The position numbers were made by a program, and so were the translations under genes. Under the pieces are notes generated by a model. That model did no database searches. It was not told where the DNA came from and was given only the letters and a program-made list of their open reading frames with translations. From NCBI RefSeq assembly GCF_014145665.1, contig NZ_JACHTD010000001.1:124001-188000 (forward strand): a stretch of DNA of 64,000 bases, written 5' to 3'. This document shows, piece after piece, positions 1-8,841 of this stretch; position 1 is the first letter of the stretch; each line of letters opens with the position of its first letter. The stretch is from Myroides sp. NP-2 (lineage in GTDB: Bacteria > Bacteroidota > Bacteroidia > Flavobacteriales > Flavobacteriaceae).

Positions 1-1014
1 TAGGGTTTTCCCAAAGAAAGACGATACATCAGGGAATAGATAGAAGGCTCCATCCGGGACGTTAACTTTAACGCCTGGGATTTCTCTTAGCAATTGAACC
101 ACTAAATCTCTTCGGTTTCTAAATGCTTGTACCATGTCTTTTAAAACGCTAGGATCAGCATTTACAGCAGCGATGGTTGCGCGTTGTGCAATGGTATTGG
201 CTCCTGATGTCACTTGTCCTTGCATTTTAGCACATGCTTTGGCAATGAATTCTGGCGCTCCAATATAACCAATACGGTAACCCGTCATAGCAAAGGCTTT
301 TGAAATACCGTTCACCGTTATGGTGCGGTCAATTAAATTGCCGATTGAACCAATACTGCAATACGCACTTCCAAAATTAATGTGTTCGTAAATTTCATCC
401 GACAGGATGTAAATAGAAGGGTGTTTATCAAGAACGGCTGCAATAGCTTCTAATTCGGCTTTATTGTACACAGATCCACTAGGATTACATGGTGAACTAA
501 ACCAAATCATTTTCGTTTTTGGTGTAATAGCCTCTTGTAATTGTTGAGGGGTAATTTTAAAATCGGTGTCAATGGTCGTTGGAACTTCCACAGGTACACC
601 TGCCGCGATTTTTACAATTTCAGCATAACTAACCCAAAAAGGAGCAGGAATGATTACTTCATCTCCAGGATTGATCAACGCTTGTGCTACATTGAATAAC
701 GCTTGCTTTGCCCCTGTAGATACGACAATCTGATTGGGCGTATAGGCTAAATTATTATCTCTTTTAAATTTGTTGCTGATCGCTTGTCTTAGCTCTAAAT
801 ATCCTTCAACGGGAGGGTATTTACTATAATTATCTTTGATCGCTTGAATAGCTGCTTCTTTGATAAAGTCAGGTGTATTAAAATCGGGTTCACCAAGACT
901 CAAGCTGATAATGTCTATTCCTTGTTCTTTTAGCTCGCGAGCCTTTGCGGCCATCGCTAAAGTCTGTGAAGTTGTAAGATTGTTGATTCTATCTGATAGA
1001 ACTTGAGTTTTCAT
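1..1014 (-). CDS. PLP-dependent aminotransferase, aspartate aminotransferase type (partial, 3' end outside window)
   Basis: The reading frame on the minus strand begins with ATG at 1014 (MKTQVLSDRINNL) and stays open to the window edge, giving 338 residues; the family is usually about 395, so roughly the last 55 are missing. The N-terminus has the SLGEPDFNTP signature of fold-type I aspartate aminotransferases, and the PLP-lysine region reads NGISKAFAMTGYRIGY, with the Schiff-base lysine in SKAF. The enzyme would transfer the amino group between aspartate (or a related amino acid) and 2-oxoglutarate in the cytoplasm. It is divergent from rsmG, with about 115 bp between the starts. Substrate specificity (aspartate versus prephenate or other acceptors) cannot be told from the fragment. 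Confidence 0.9.
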   Translation of the reverse strand, partial: MKTQVLSDRINNLTTSQTLAMAAKARELKEQGIDIISLSLGEPDFNTPDFIKEAAIQAIKDNYSKYPPVEGYLELRQAISNKFKRDNNLAYTPNQIVVSTGAKQALFNVAQALINPGDEVIIPAPFWVSYAEIVKIAAGVPVEVPTTIDTDFKITPQQLQEAITPKTKMIWFSSPCNPSGSVYNKAELEAIAAVLDKHPSIYILSDEIYEHINFGSAYCSIGSIGNLIDRTITVNGISKAFAMTGYRIGYIGAPEFIAKACAKMQGQVTSGANTIAQRATIAAVNADPSVLKDMVQAFRNRRDLVVQLLREIPGVKVNVPDGAFYLFPDVSSFFGKTL

Positions 1015-1107
1015 AGGTATTAAATACATTTAAATAGTATCACCCAAAGGTAAGTATAATAAATCTATATTATCGTTAAGGGGGCCTTATTTACCAAGAA
1101 AAAAAGC

Positions 1108-1115
1108 TATTTTTG
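1108..1115 (+). promoter_or_regulatory. Bacteroidota-type -7 element upstream of rsmG
   Basis: TATTTTTG matches the TAnnTTTG -7 consensus of Bacteroidota housekeeping sigma factor promoters and lies 14 bp before the rsmG ATG. The leader would be only a few nucleotides long. No good -33 TTG is visible at the usual spacing. Confidence 0.5.
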
Positions 1116-1129
1116 TCAAAACTTTTGAA

Positions 1130-1759
1130 ATGGAAGAAATTTTAAAATATTTCCCTAATTTAACTCCAGAACAGATCTCGCAATTTGAGCAATTGGAAGG
1201 GGTGTATAACGAATGGAATGCGAAGATTAACGTTATTTCTCGAAAAGATATACACGAATTATATGTGAAGCATGTATTGCATTCTTTAGGTATCGCCAAG
1301 GTGATGGAATTTGTTCCAGGTAGCCATGTGCTGGACGTTGGTACGGGAGGTGGTTTTCCGGGTATTCCATTGGCTATTATGTTTCCAGAAACGAAGTTCT
1401 ACTTGATTGACATCATCGCTAAGAAAATTCGCGTAGTCAATGAAGTTGTCCAAGCATTGGGACTTAAAAATGTGATAGCGGAACAAAAAAGAGCCGAAAC
1501 AGTAGACGAGAAATTTGATTTTATTGTAAGCCGCGCCGTAACTAATATGCCTGATTTTGTGAAGTGGATTCGACACAAAACGAAAAAGGAAAATAAGCAC
1601 GAATTTGAAAATGGAATCTTATACTTAAAAGGGGGTGACCTAACGGAAGAACTACAAGATTTTCCCAAAGCCGTACAATTTGACTTAAGTCATATTTTTG
1701 ATGATGAATTCTTTGAGACGAAGAAGGTCGTGTATTTACCATTGAAATATAAAGGATAA
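1130..1759 (+). CDS. rsmG: 16S rRNA (guanine527-N7)-methyltransferase RsmG
   Basis: A 209-residue protein, the usual length of RsmG (GidB). It transfers a methyl group from S-adenosylmethionine to N7 of G527 in 16S rRNA, in the 530 loop near the decoding site. The N-terminus carries the family pattern YNEWNAKINVISRKD followed by the SAM-binding loop DVGTGGGFPGIPLAI at about residues 68-82, and the ISRAVTNMPDF segment after the third strand is typical. The ATG at 1130 follows a TAnnTTTG element closely. Loss of RsmG is known to give low-level streptomycin resistance in other bacteria. A Rho-independent terminator follows 25 bp downstream, so it is probably a single-gene transcript. Confidence 0.96.
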   Translation: MEEILKYFPNLTPEQISQFEQLEGVYNEWNAKINVISRKDIHELYVKHVLHSLGIAKVMEFVPGSHVLDVGTGGGFPGIPLAIMFPETKFYLIDIIAKKIRVVNEVVQALGLKNVIAEQKRAETVDEKFDFIVSRAVTNMPDFVKWIRHKTKKENKHEFENGILYLKGGDLTEELQDFPKAVQFDLSHIFDDEFFETKKVVYLPLKYKG

Positions 1760-1783
1760 ATGGAGATAGGTGGATTTATCCTA

Positions 1784-1828
1784 TAAAAAAAGGTTCGGTC
1801 TTTGGATGAAGATCGAACCTTTTTTTTG
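1784..1828 (+). terminator. Rho-independent terminator after rsmG
   Basis: A 9-bp stem (GGTTCGGTC / GATCGAACC, one G-T pair) at 1792-1800 and 1811-1819 is preceded by an A run and followed by a run of nine T. It ends rsmG and could also act on the minus strand for the universal stress protein gene. Confidence 0.85.
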
Positions 1829-1935
1829 TTCTTTGTTTTTTGCTTTTTGCTTTTTGCTCTTTGCACTTCGCTCTTTGTTTTTTTGAAGAAATACCTCTTT
1901 GTAAAGCGCAATTATCTTATAAACGAAGAGACTGT

Positions 1936-2034
1936 ACAAACCGCGCACCGAGCAAACCGCACAAACCGCACAAACCGAGCAGACCGCGCACCTTACAAAC
2001 CGCACATCGTACAAACCGCGCGAATCTCACCGCG
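1936..2034. repeat. Degenerate short tandem repeat of ACAAACCGC units
   Basis: About 100 bp between rsmG and the universal stress protein gene is built from copies of ACAAACCGC with variants (GCAAACCGC, AGCAGACCGC) and short GCACC/ATCGT inserts. Just upstream, 1829-1880 is a T-rich stretch with repeated TTTTTGCT. It is much richer in GC than nearby intergenic DNA. ORFs through it are repetitive in all frames and look non-coding. Confidence 0.75.
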
Positions 2035-2040
2035 CATTTC

Positions 2041-2913
2041 TCATTTAATCGGCTTGACAAACAACAAACAGGTATCTGTTGGTCGGTGTAGCAAGTGATT
2101 GGCTACACTACCCAGAATAATATCTTTGATTCCTGTAGATCCTTTTACTCCTAAAATCATTAAATCAGCTTTTTTATTTTTGGCGTAAGCGATTAATGCA
2201 GCTGAAATATTTTGATTTTTAGCGGGAATAATTTCAATATCGGTATAGTGTGGATATTGTTTGTTCCACTTTTCTTCTTTTTCTTTGATGTCTTCCAAGG
2301 ATATTTTGTCCAGCTCTTTTTCGGTCATCATGGGCAAATAGCTCCAATACGATTTTGATATATGAACCGCCGAGTGCTTGATGCGTTGTCCTTTGGAGTT
2401 GTTTTTAAATCGATCTGCCCAAAGCATAATGGAATTCGTATAGCGGGAGAAGTCAATGGCGTCAATGACCGTTTCTATTGGCACTTGAAAAGTCTCGGGA
2501 ACGAGTAAGGTAGCGCCAGGTAAGATGCGGACTAACTTATTTGCTAAGGCGCCTGTACCGTTTAGTTTTTGTTTATTTCCCAAGACTAAGAGGTCGTAGT
2601 TGCTCTTCTTGGCTACTGCAGTAAAAGCAATTTCTGAATAATTCTCTACGGTTACTAGAATATCATGCGCATAGGTGATTTCCGTGCTTGCTATTTGGTC
2701 TTCCACTCTTTTCACAATCCTTTTTTGGATGAGTTCAAGTTGGTCTTTTTGAATTAATTCTTTGGGTAGTTCGCCTAATTTCAGATTGTGAATGAAGGTA
2801 ATTTTTTCTACGTTGAGAATGTGATCGAGTATTTTGGCGTATTGGATGAGGTATTGATCCATTTCTGAGAGATCCAAGCCAATGAGTATGTGTAGTGCTT
2901 TGTTAGTTTCCAT
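2041..2913 (-). CDS. Universal stress protein, tandem two-domain UspA family
   Basis: A 290-residue protein made of two UspA folds, roughly residues 7-138 and 145-289. The second domain keeps the ATP-binding signature G-x2-G-x9-G-S (LGVKGSTGIKDIILGSVANH), while the first has a degenerate version (LGNKQKLNGTG), so nucleotide binding may be limited to the C-terminal half. It starts 6 bp downstream of the BCCT transporter gene and is clearly in its operon. Usp proteins next to transporters are often proposed to tune transporter activity or osmotic and energy stress responses; here that is inference from position. The gene ends just before a repeat-rich spacer. Confidence 0.9.
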   Translation of the reverse strand: METNKALHILIGLDLSEMDQYLIQYAKILDHILNVEKITFIHNLKLGELPKELIQKDQLELIQKRIVKRVEDQIASTEITYAHDILVTVENYSEIAFTAVAKKSNYDLLVLGNKQKLNGTGALANKLVRILPGATLLVPETFQVPIETVIDAIDFSRYTNSIMLWADRFKNNSKGQRIKHSAVHISKSYWSYLPMMTEKELDKISLEDIKEKEEKWNKQYPHYTDIEIIPAKNQNISAALIAYAKNKKADLMILGVKGSTGIKDIILGSVANHLLHRPTDTCLLFVKPIK

Positions 2914-2919
2914 GTGTTG

Positions 2920-4506
2920 TTATTTTTGCTGTTCTTCAATTAGATCCGAAATAATTTCTTTGTAACTTCTTTCCTCTTTAGATTTGAGTTGTTTTGCCTT
3001 TTTATTCAGCTCATCTTGCAATCCTTTTTGCAAGCTGTAACACATGAGGAGTAAGATTACAGCAAAGGGGAGTCCAGTAATAATAACGGCGGTTTGCAAG
3101 GCGTCTAATCCACCGCCCCACAGGAGGACAATGGCGATAAACCCTTGTAAGAAAGACCAGAATACGCGTTGCCAAACGGGGGTATTTCCTTCACTTCCTG
3201 AAGTAATATTATCAATTACTAACGAACCAGAATCTGAGGAAGTAATAAAAAAGGAAAAAATAAGGATAATAGCCACGATAGACAAAAAGCTAGTAAAGGG
3301 AAAGTTTTCCAAGAAAACAAATAGGGCGGTTGATATATCTTCTTTTACTGCGTGTACCATAGTCATATCACCCGATAAGATGGTATGAAGTGCACTGCCT
3401 CCGAATACATTCATCCAAAGCAGGGTAATGAGCCCTGGAACGATTAACACCCCTAGGACAAACTCCTTTATGGTTCTTCCTTTGGAGATACGGGCAATAA
3501 AACTACCGACGAATGGCGACCATGCGATCCACCAAGCCCAGTAGAAAATCGTCCAAATGTTTTGCCATCCGGAACCTTGGTAGGTATCGTTCCACGTACT
3601 GATATCAATGAAATTTGCCAAATAGGATCCTGTGTTTTGGACGTAGCCTTTTAGGATAAATAGCGTTGGACCCAAAACGAAGATTAAGAGCATAAAACCT
3701 GAGGCCATGTACATGTTGACATTACTCAACAGTTTTACCCCTTTATCAAGTCCTGAGAACACAGAGATGGTTGCAATACTAATAACGCCAATGATAATTC
3801 CCGCTTGCATGAGGGGAGATATCTCCCAGCCGTAGAGGTATTCTAATCCAGCTGTAATTTGGGTTACTCCCAATCCTAATGAAGTAGATAGTCCAAAAAC
3901 GGTAGCTAGTGCAGAGAGAATGTCAATGGTATGTCCCCACCAGCCGTGAATTTTTTCTTTTAGGAAAGGATAGAGTAGGGAACGGAAGGTCATAGGCAGC
4001 TTGCGATTGAAGCTAAAAAAGGCTAAAGCCAATCCGACGATCGCATAAATGGCCCATGCATGTAATCCCCAGTGTAAGCTGGTAAATTCCATTGCTTGGA
4101 TGGCGGAATCAATATCGCTATCTGTTGGTCTAGGTGGGTTGAAAAAATGGGAAACAGGCTCTCCAATACTAAAGAACATGATTCCGATTCCCATACCCGT
4201 ACTAAAGAGCATAGCAAACCAAGAAGGTTTAGAGAATTCCGGTTCGGCATCATCTCCACCAAGACGGATATTGCCGTATTTGCCAAAGGCTAAAAACAAA
4301 GCGAAAATGAGAATTACATTAACGGTAAGGATAAAAAACCAACCAAAATTTTCTGTAACGGCCAATTGCCCGATATGGAACCAATCACCAACTTTATTGG
4401 GGAATAGTAAACAGACCGCAATTAGCAAGAAAATTAAAAATAGGGAGGTGGTAAAAACAGGTGGATTGATCACCAGTTGTTTCTTTTCTAGTAATTTTTT
4501 AAACAT
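2920..4506 (-). CDS. BCCT family transporter, probably Na+-coupled glycine betaine uptake
   Basis: A 528-residue inner-membrane protein with about 12 hydrophobic segments of the betaine/choline/carnitine transporter family. Residues 104-108 are GMGIG, the version of the TM3 glycine motif seen in the Na+/betaine carrier BetP, whereas choline and carnitine carriers tend to have acidic residues here; this favours betaine and sodium. The tryptophan-rich substrate box in TM8 is present ([14 protein letters not shown]). The C-terminal tail ([17 protein letters not shown]) is charged and could be an osmosensing helix as in BetP, though it is short. It forms an operon with the universal stress protein downstream, which fits a role in osmotic stress. 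Confidence 0.92.
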   Translation of the reverse strand: MFKKLLEKKQLVINPPVFTTSLFLIFLLIAVCLLFPNKVGDWFHIGQLAVTENFGWFFILTVNVILIFALFLAFGKYGNIRLGGDDAEPEFSKPSWFAMLFSTGMGIGIMFFSIGEPVSHFFNPPRPTDSDIDSAIQAMEFTSLHWGLHAWAIYAIVGLALAFFSFNRKLPMTFRSLLYPFLKEKIHGWWGHTIDILSALATVFGLSTSLGLGVTQITAGLEYLYGWEISPLMQAGIIIGVISIATISVFSGLDKGVKLLSNVNMYMASGFMLLIFVLGPTLFILKGYVQNTGSYLANFIDISTWNDTYQGSGWQNIWTIFYWAWWIAWSPFVGSFIARISKGRTIKEFVLGVLIVPGLITLLWMNVFGGSALHTILSGDMTMVHAVKEDISTALFVFLENFPFTSFLSIVAIILIFSFFITSSDSGSLVIDNITSGSEGNTPVWQRVFWSFLQGFIAIVLLWGGGLDALQTAVIITGLPFAVILLLMCYSLQKGLQDELNKKAKQLKSKEERSYKEIISDLIEEQQK

Positions 4507-4682
4507 GAGTTATATTTTATTGTTCATAAGTATAACCCAGTACTTTAGGAATAAAAAAGGATCTTTTTCTTCTGAAAAAGAATAAAAGCAAAATATAAAA
4601 GTATTTTTTACTTAATCGTGATAGGGTTTATTGATGTGATAAACCTGATTCGATCCCAATAAAAAGCACTGAATTGTGAATG

Positions 4683-4712
4683 AAAAAGGCGGTCTTTTGA
4701 AACCGCCTTTTA
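4683..4712 (-). terminator. Rho-independent terminator of pruA
   Basis: Inverted repeat AAAAGGCGGT / ACCGCCTTTT separated by a short loop, with A and T runs on both sides, begins 6 bp past the pruA stop on the minus strand. It should end the pruA transcript and is symmetric enough to work on plus as well. Confidence 0.85.
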
Positions 4713-4718
4713 TAAGAA

Positions 4719-6344
4719 TTATCCTAAGAAAGGATATTTGTAGTCTTTTGCAGGAACAAATGTTTCTTTAATTGTTCTTGGCGATACCCAACGCAATAAG
4801 TTCAAGATAGAACCTGCTTTGTCATTTGTACCAGAAGCTCTTGCTCCACCAAATGGTTGTTGACCTACAACAGCCCCTGTTGGTTTGTCGTTGATATAGA
4901 AGTTACCCGCAGAGTTTACGAGTGCTTCTGTAGCTTCTGCAATTGCATAACGACATTGAGAGAAGATAGCTCCAGTTAAGGCATAAGCTGAAGTTTCATC
5001 TACTAATTTCAATGTTTCTGTCCATTTTGCATCTTCATATACATAAATCGTCAATACAGGACCGAATAATTCCGTTTCCATTGTATCGTATTTCGGATTA
5101 GAAGTTAAGATAACCGTTGGCTCTACAAAGTAGCCTACTGATTTATCGTATTTTCCTCCTAATACTACTTCTGCATCTGGCGCTGCTTTAGCTGCTTCAA
5201 TTGCTTTTGCTAATTTGTCAAAAGAACTTTCAGAAATTACAGAAGAAACAAAGTTAGACGGATCTTCAGGAGATCCCATTTTGATTGACGCTAAGTCAGC
5301 TGCCATATAATCTTTTACTTGAGACCATAAAGAAGCAGGGATATACGCTCTTGAAGCAGCAGAACATTTTTGTCCTTGGTATTCGAAAGCTCCTCTTGTT
5401 AAAGCAACTGCAACTTCTTTTGGACAAGAAGATGGATGTGCTAACACATAGTCTTTTCCACCTGTTTCCCCAACGATTCTAGGGTAGGTTTTATAGTTGT
5501 TGATGTTTTGTCCGATTTTAGTCCACATGCTGTTGAAAACACCAGTAGATCCTGTAAAGTGGATACCAGCGAAATCTGGACTTGCTAATAGTGTATCTGT
5601 AATCATCGCTGAATCTCCGTAAACTACGTTGATTACACCGTCAGGTAAACCTGCTAATTTGAATACTTCAACGATTACTCTAGCAGAATAAATCTGTGTA
5701 GCAGAAGGTTTCCAAACCACTACGTTCCCCATCATTGCAACGGAAGACGGTAAGTTTCCAGAAATTGCCGTAAAGTTAAATGGAGTAATAGCATATACGA
5801 ATCCTTCTAAAGGTCTGTGCTCTAGTCTATTCCAAACTCCATCTACAGATAGAGGCTGTTCTGAATAGATTTGCGTCATATATTCTACGTTGAATCTCAA
5901 GAAATCAATAAACTCACAAGCAGAATCAATTTCAGCTTGGTGCAGGGTTTTTGCTTGAGCGATCATAGTAGCGGCGTTGATCTTAGCGCGGTAAGGACCA
6001 GCTAATAATTCAGCAGCTTTTAAGAAAATAGCAGCTCTGTGCTCCCAAGGCATTACAGCCCATTTCTTTTTTGCTTCTAGTGCAGTTGAAATTGCTTTTT
6101 CAACTAGCGCTTTGTCCGCTTGGTGATAAACACCTAATTTATGTTTATGATCGAAAGGAGGGAATAAGTCTTTTGTATTTCCAGTTCTGATTTCCTCTCC
6201 ACCAATGTATAATGGAATATCAACTAATTGGCTATATTGCTCTTTGAAAGAGTTCAAAGTCAATTCTCTCTCTTGCGTTCCTGGCGCATATGATTTTACA
6301 GGCTCATTAATCGCACTTGGAACTTTGTAGAATCCTTTTGACAT
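4719..6344 (-). CDS. pruA: L-glutamate gamma-semialdehyde (delta-1-pyrroline-5-carboxylate) dehydrogenase
   Basis: A 541-residue aldehyde dehydrogenase of the stand-alone P5CDH type found in Bacteroidota and eukaryotes. It oxidises glutamate semialdehyde, the open form of pyrroline-5-carboxylate, to glutamate with NAD+, the second step of proline catabolism. The catalytic residues are visible: the general base in IVGETGGKDY near residue 291 and the nucleophile cysteine in QGQKCSAASR near residue 326. The family N-terminal segment KVPSAINEPVKSYAPG confirms the ATG at 6344. A TACCTTTG promoter element lies 39 bp upstream and a strong terminator follows. The proline dehydrogenase partner is not in the window. 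Confidence 0.96.
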   Translation of the reverse strand: MSKGFYKVPSAINEPVKSYAPGTQERELTLNSFKEQYSQLVDIPLYIGGEEIRTGNTKDLFPPFDHKHKLGVYHQADKALVEKAISTALEAKKKWAVMPWEHRAAIFLKAAELLAGPYRAKINAATMIAQAKTLHQAEIDSACEFIDFLRFNVEYMTQIYSEQPLSVDGVWNRLEHRPLEGFVYAITPFNFTAISGNLPSSVAMMGNVVVWKPSATQIYSARVIVEVFKLAGLPDGVINVVYGDSAMITDTLLASPDFAGIHFTGSTGVFNSMWTKIGQNINNYKTYPRIVGETGGKDYVLAHPSSCPKEVAVALTRGAFEYQGQKCSAASRAYIPASLWSQVKDYMAADLASIKMGSPEDPSNFVSSVISESSFDKLAKAIEAAKAAPDAEVVLGGKYDKSVGYFVEPTVILTSNPKYDTMETELFGPVLTIYVYEDAKWTETLKLVDETSAYALTGAIFSQCRYAIAEATEALVNSAGNFYINDKPTGAVVGQQPFGGARASGTNDKAGSILNLLRWVSPRTIKETFVPAKDYKYPFLG

Positions 6345-6382
6345 AATGTACTTTTTTTCGGGTTTATTAAAAAATATAAATA

Positions 6383-6390
6383 CAAAGGTA
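6383..6390 (-). promoter_or_regulatory. -7 element of the pruA promoter
   Basis: On the minus strand this reads TACCTTTG, a match to TAnnTTTG, and is followed by a leader of roughly 35 nt before the pruA ATG. The -33 box is not obvious. Confidence 0.5.
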
Positions 6391-6442
6391 ACTAATTTTA
6401 CTCGAATTACAGGTTATCATTCACTAGTTTAACTTAAACTCA

Positions 6443-6829
6443 CTAGTTTAAAATAAAAGGAGCAACGAGCTTAAAAAAGGGGATTTCAACAGCAATCATC
6501 TGTTGATCTTCGGTGCGTATTACGTTGTAATAGCCCTGCATAGCTCCTGAAGTTGAGGTTAATACACAACCACTGCTATAGGTGTATTTTTCATTGGGCA
6601 AAATAAAGGGTTGTTCTCCTACAACTCCCAAGCCTTCTACAATTTCTTTGGCTTGAAGGGAATCGTATATTTCCCAATGACGCGAGTGAATCTGAATCGT
6701 CGAATCACTCTGATTTTCGATGGTAATCTCATAACTAAAAGCAAATTGCATACTATTGCTTCGCTGAAAAAAACCTTCATACAGTGTTTCTACAGATACC
6801 TGTATTCCTTTGGTTTGCTTTGATACCAT
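6443..6829 (-). CDS. apaG: ApaG domain protein (Co2+/Mg2+ efflux-associated ApaG family)
   Basis: A 128-residue protein covering the complete ApaG domain. Characteristic features are the RHWEIYDS segment, GEQPFILPNEKYTYSSGC, and TSGAMQGYYNV, the family core of a small immunoglobulin-like beta sandwich. ApaG was named from an E. coli operon with apaH and has been linked to cobalt/magnesium phenotypes; its molecular function is not settled. The gene lies 18 bp downstream of the DUF5103 gene on the same strand and upstream of pruA. This order is, from memory, common in flavobacteria. Confidence 0.93.
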   Translation of the reverse strand: MVSKQTKGIQVSVETLYEGFFQRSNSMQFAFSYEITIENQSDSTIQIHSRHWEIYDSLQAKEIVEGLGVVGEQPFILPNEKYTYSSGCVLTSTSGAMQGYYNVIRTEDQQMIAVEIPFFKLVAPFILN

Positions 6830-6847
6830 AATACTAGCTTTTTGTTT

Positions 6848-8098
6848 TTAATACGTTATTTGTTCAGCATTTGCTTCTGCAAAACCAATCACGCGATCAT
6901 ATAAATCATTCCCTCCTCTGTAATATACTAAAACTTGATATTTATTTGTGGTTAAGGCCTGATTGCCATCTGGATTGTGTTCTGTGCTGACTTTGCCATT
7001 TTTAACAGCTGTAATATTGTAGTTGGTAAACCCTTGCTTAATGAGAATCGCCTTTTCAAAACGATCGGTTTCCGCGTTGTATTCCAACAAATGTTCTGGG
7101 GTTAACTCGTAATTGTTGAACATTCCCGTGATGTAATACGCCAGGTCTTTGTCTTCAGAAATCGGTTGAAAAACAAAGTATACCCAGCTGTATTCGGCTT
7201 CGATATTTGCATTTTTACCGTATATGTTGCGCACTTTAAACGATCCGTTAATATCGGGATAATAGGAATATTTTTTGTCTAACCAACCCGTAATTGGATA
7301 TAGATTCGTGCGATACATGTCGTTTTCTCTACCGTTAAAAAAAATCATATTATTGGTTTGCTTCAAATCGCTATTGTCAAAATAACGAAATTGATTGGCT
7401 CCCCAAAAACTGGTTTCTTGGTCGTATTTGTAAATCAAATCTGTACCTATGGTGTATTGTGGCGGAATTTTGGTGATATAGGAATCCCAACGGCCATTTT
7501 GAAATAGGGCTATTTTTACAGTTGAAGTTGGATTTTGATAGGGTTGTTCCCCCAATTTAATCGTAAGTTCTAATGTTTGTTTTGTGTCGATATAGGTAAG
7601 GTCGCGCATTCGTTTCACTTGTGCTGCTACGCTTACTTGATTTTCATAGAGGACAAATTTACGTCGGATTACGACTTGGTTATCCTCATCGTAAATTTCC
7701 AAGATGTAATTGCCACTTTTGGTAATGCGATAAACCGAATTCGGCAGTGTTAATTTGTAATGGCTATACATTTGTAGCGTATTAAACGAATTTTCATACT
7801 GTTGAATACGCTGATTTTCCATGCCTTGTATATATTCAATCGGTCGCAGTTGTGACGGAGTCCAATCGTAATTATACGCCTGTACGCGATAGTAGTAGTT
7901 CCCTTCATCTCCGTATAAATCGTCAAATTCAATGGAAAAGCTTTCGTTTAGAGGAAAGAAAGGTACTTCTGCTTTATCGTTTTTGATAAAGGCAGTCATC
8001 TTAATGTAATTAGCTGTAAAATCTTGTGTTTTTTGAGCGTAGATCAATGACGTACAAAAAAATAAAAGGAATAGCCAATTCTTGTTTAGCATGAGCAT
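6848..8098 (-). CDS. DUF5103 protein, type IX secretion system Plug-like
   Basis: A 416-residue protein with a signal peptide (MLMLNKNWLFLLFFCTSLIYA, cleavage near residue 21). The body matches the DUF5103 family by its DDLYGDEGNYYYRV and YNYDWTPSQL segments and the late YYITGMFNNYELTPEH segment. In Flavobacterium johnsoniae a DUF5103 protein is the Plug that closes the giant SprA (Sov) translocon pore of the type IX secretion system from the periplasmic side; that assignment is family knowledge, not shown here. The start may be 8098 or 8092, as two ATGs are in frame. It is 7 bp from the HAD phosphatase gene upstream and 18 bp from apaG, so the three are likely co-transcribed. Confidence 0.85.
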   Translation of the reverse strand: MLMLNKNWLFLLFFCTSLIYAQKTQDFTANYIKMTAFIKNDKAEVPFFPLNESFSIEFDDLYGDEGNYYYRVQAYNYDWTPSQLRPIEYIQGMENQRIQQYENSFNTLQMYSHYKLTLPNSVYRITKSGNYILEIYDEDNQVVIRRKFVLYENQVSVAAQVKRMRDLTYIDTKQTLELTIKLGEQPYQNPTSTVKIALFQNGRWDSYITKIPPQYTIGTDLIYKYDQETSFWGANQFRYFDNSDLKQTNNMIFFNGRENDMYRTNLYPITGWLDKKYSYYPDINGSFKVRNIYGKNANIEAEYSWVYFVFQPISEDKDLAYYITGMFNNYELTPEHLLEYNAETDRFEKAILIKQGFTNYNITAVKNGKVSTEHNPDGNQALTTNKYQVLVYYRGGNDLYDRVIGFAEANAEQITY

Positions 8099-8105
8099 GA
8101 CAGGA

Positions 8106-8771
8106 TTAAAGGGTTACGTGATTTAAAGCTAAGAAATTTTCTTTAAATTCATTTAAGTCAACAAGTTTTCTGTCGGCTAAATCAAATTTAGGGTCGTGGA
8201 AAAACGGTGATTCAGGGACGACAAAGACGGTCATTTCAGCGCGTTTCCCAGCGGTTGCTCCTGTAAAAGAGTCTTCGACAACCAAACACTGATGGGGTTT
8301 ACTGTTTAGGTTTGCAGCGGCTCTTAGGTAAACATCGGGTTGAGGTTTGCCCTGAGGTACATCCAATGCGGACACCGTGGTTTGAAAAAAAGAGGCGATA
8401 TCCAATCGTGTGAGTACTGTCTGAATCAACGATGGTGTTGAATTCGTTGCTAAGCCGATCTTAATACCTTCGGCTTTCAAAAAGCGCAAGGTATCGCGTA
8501 CGCCGACTTTGATTTCTCCTTCTTGGCGAATTAACTCATCCACGCGGTCAATAACCGCTTGTTCAACTTCCGCTAGTGTTTTGCCTTCCCACGGGAATAA
8601 TTGGTACCAAAGTGCTGTGACTGCTCGGGTGGTCTGTCCTGTAGTTTGATGGGCAATTTCCTCACTCCATCGACAACCTACAGCAGTAAAAACTTCTTTT
8701 TCTGCTTGTTGCCAAAATTTTTCGGAGTCAATTAAAACGCCATCCATGTCAAAAAGTACGGTCGTGATCAT
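8106..8771 (-). CDS. HAD-superfamily phosphatase, HxpB/YniC-like
   Basis: A 221-residue subfamily IA HAD hydrolase. Motif I is FDMDGVLIDSE with nucleophile Asp8 and acid/base Asp10, motif II is LATNSTPS, motif III contains the lysine in GKPQPDVY, and motif IV is VVEDSFTGATAG. Residues 12-85 form the helical cap. The cap and overall sequence resemble the hexitol or 2-deoxyglucose-6-phosphate phosphatase HxpB (YniC) of E. coli; sugar-phosphate phosphatases of this group overlap widely in substrate, so the exact substrate is uncertain. It probably heads the transcription unit with DUF5103 and apaG. Confidence 0.85.
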   Translation of the reverse strand: MITTVLFDMDGVLIDSEKFWQQAEKEVFTAVGCRWSEEIAHQTTGQTTRAVTALWYQLFPWEGKTLAEVEQAVIDRVDELIRQEGEIKVGVRDTLRFLKAEGIKIGLATNSTPSLIQTVLTRLDIASFFQTTVSALDVPQGKPQPDVYLRAAANLNSKPHQCLVVEDSFTGATAGKRAEMTVFVVPESPFFHDPKFDLADRKLVDLNEFKENFLALNHVTL

Positions 8772-8841
8772 CGTTATCTAAGTAAACTAATAATATAGCT
8801 GTACGAAGATACGCAAAACAGATAGAATGAAAAAGGAAGGC

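Noticed and set aside
1781..2098. Overlapping ORFs through the ACAAACCGC repeat and the T-rich stretch
   Set aside because: They translate the repeat itself (strings of cysteine, valine, arginine and phenylalanine) in several frames on both strands, which indicates low-complexity DNA, not coding.
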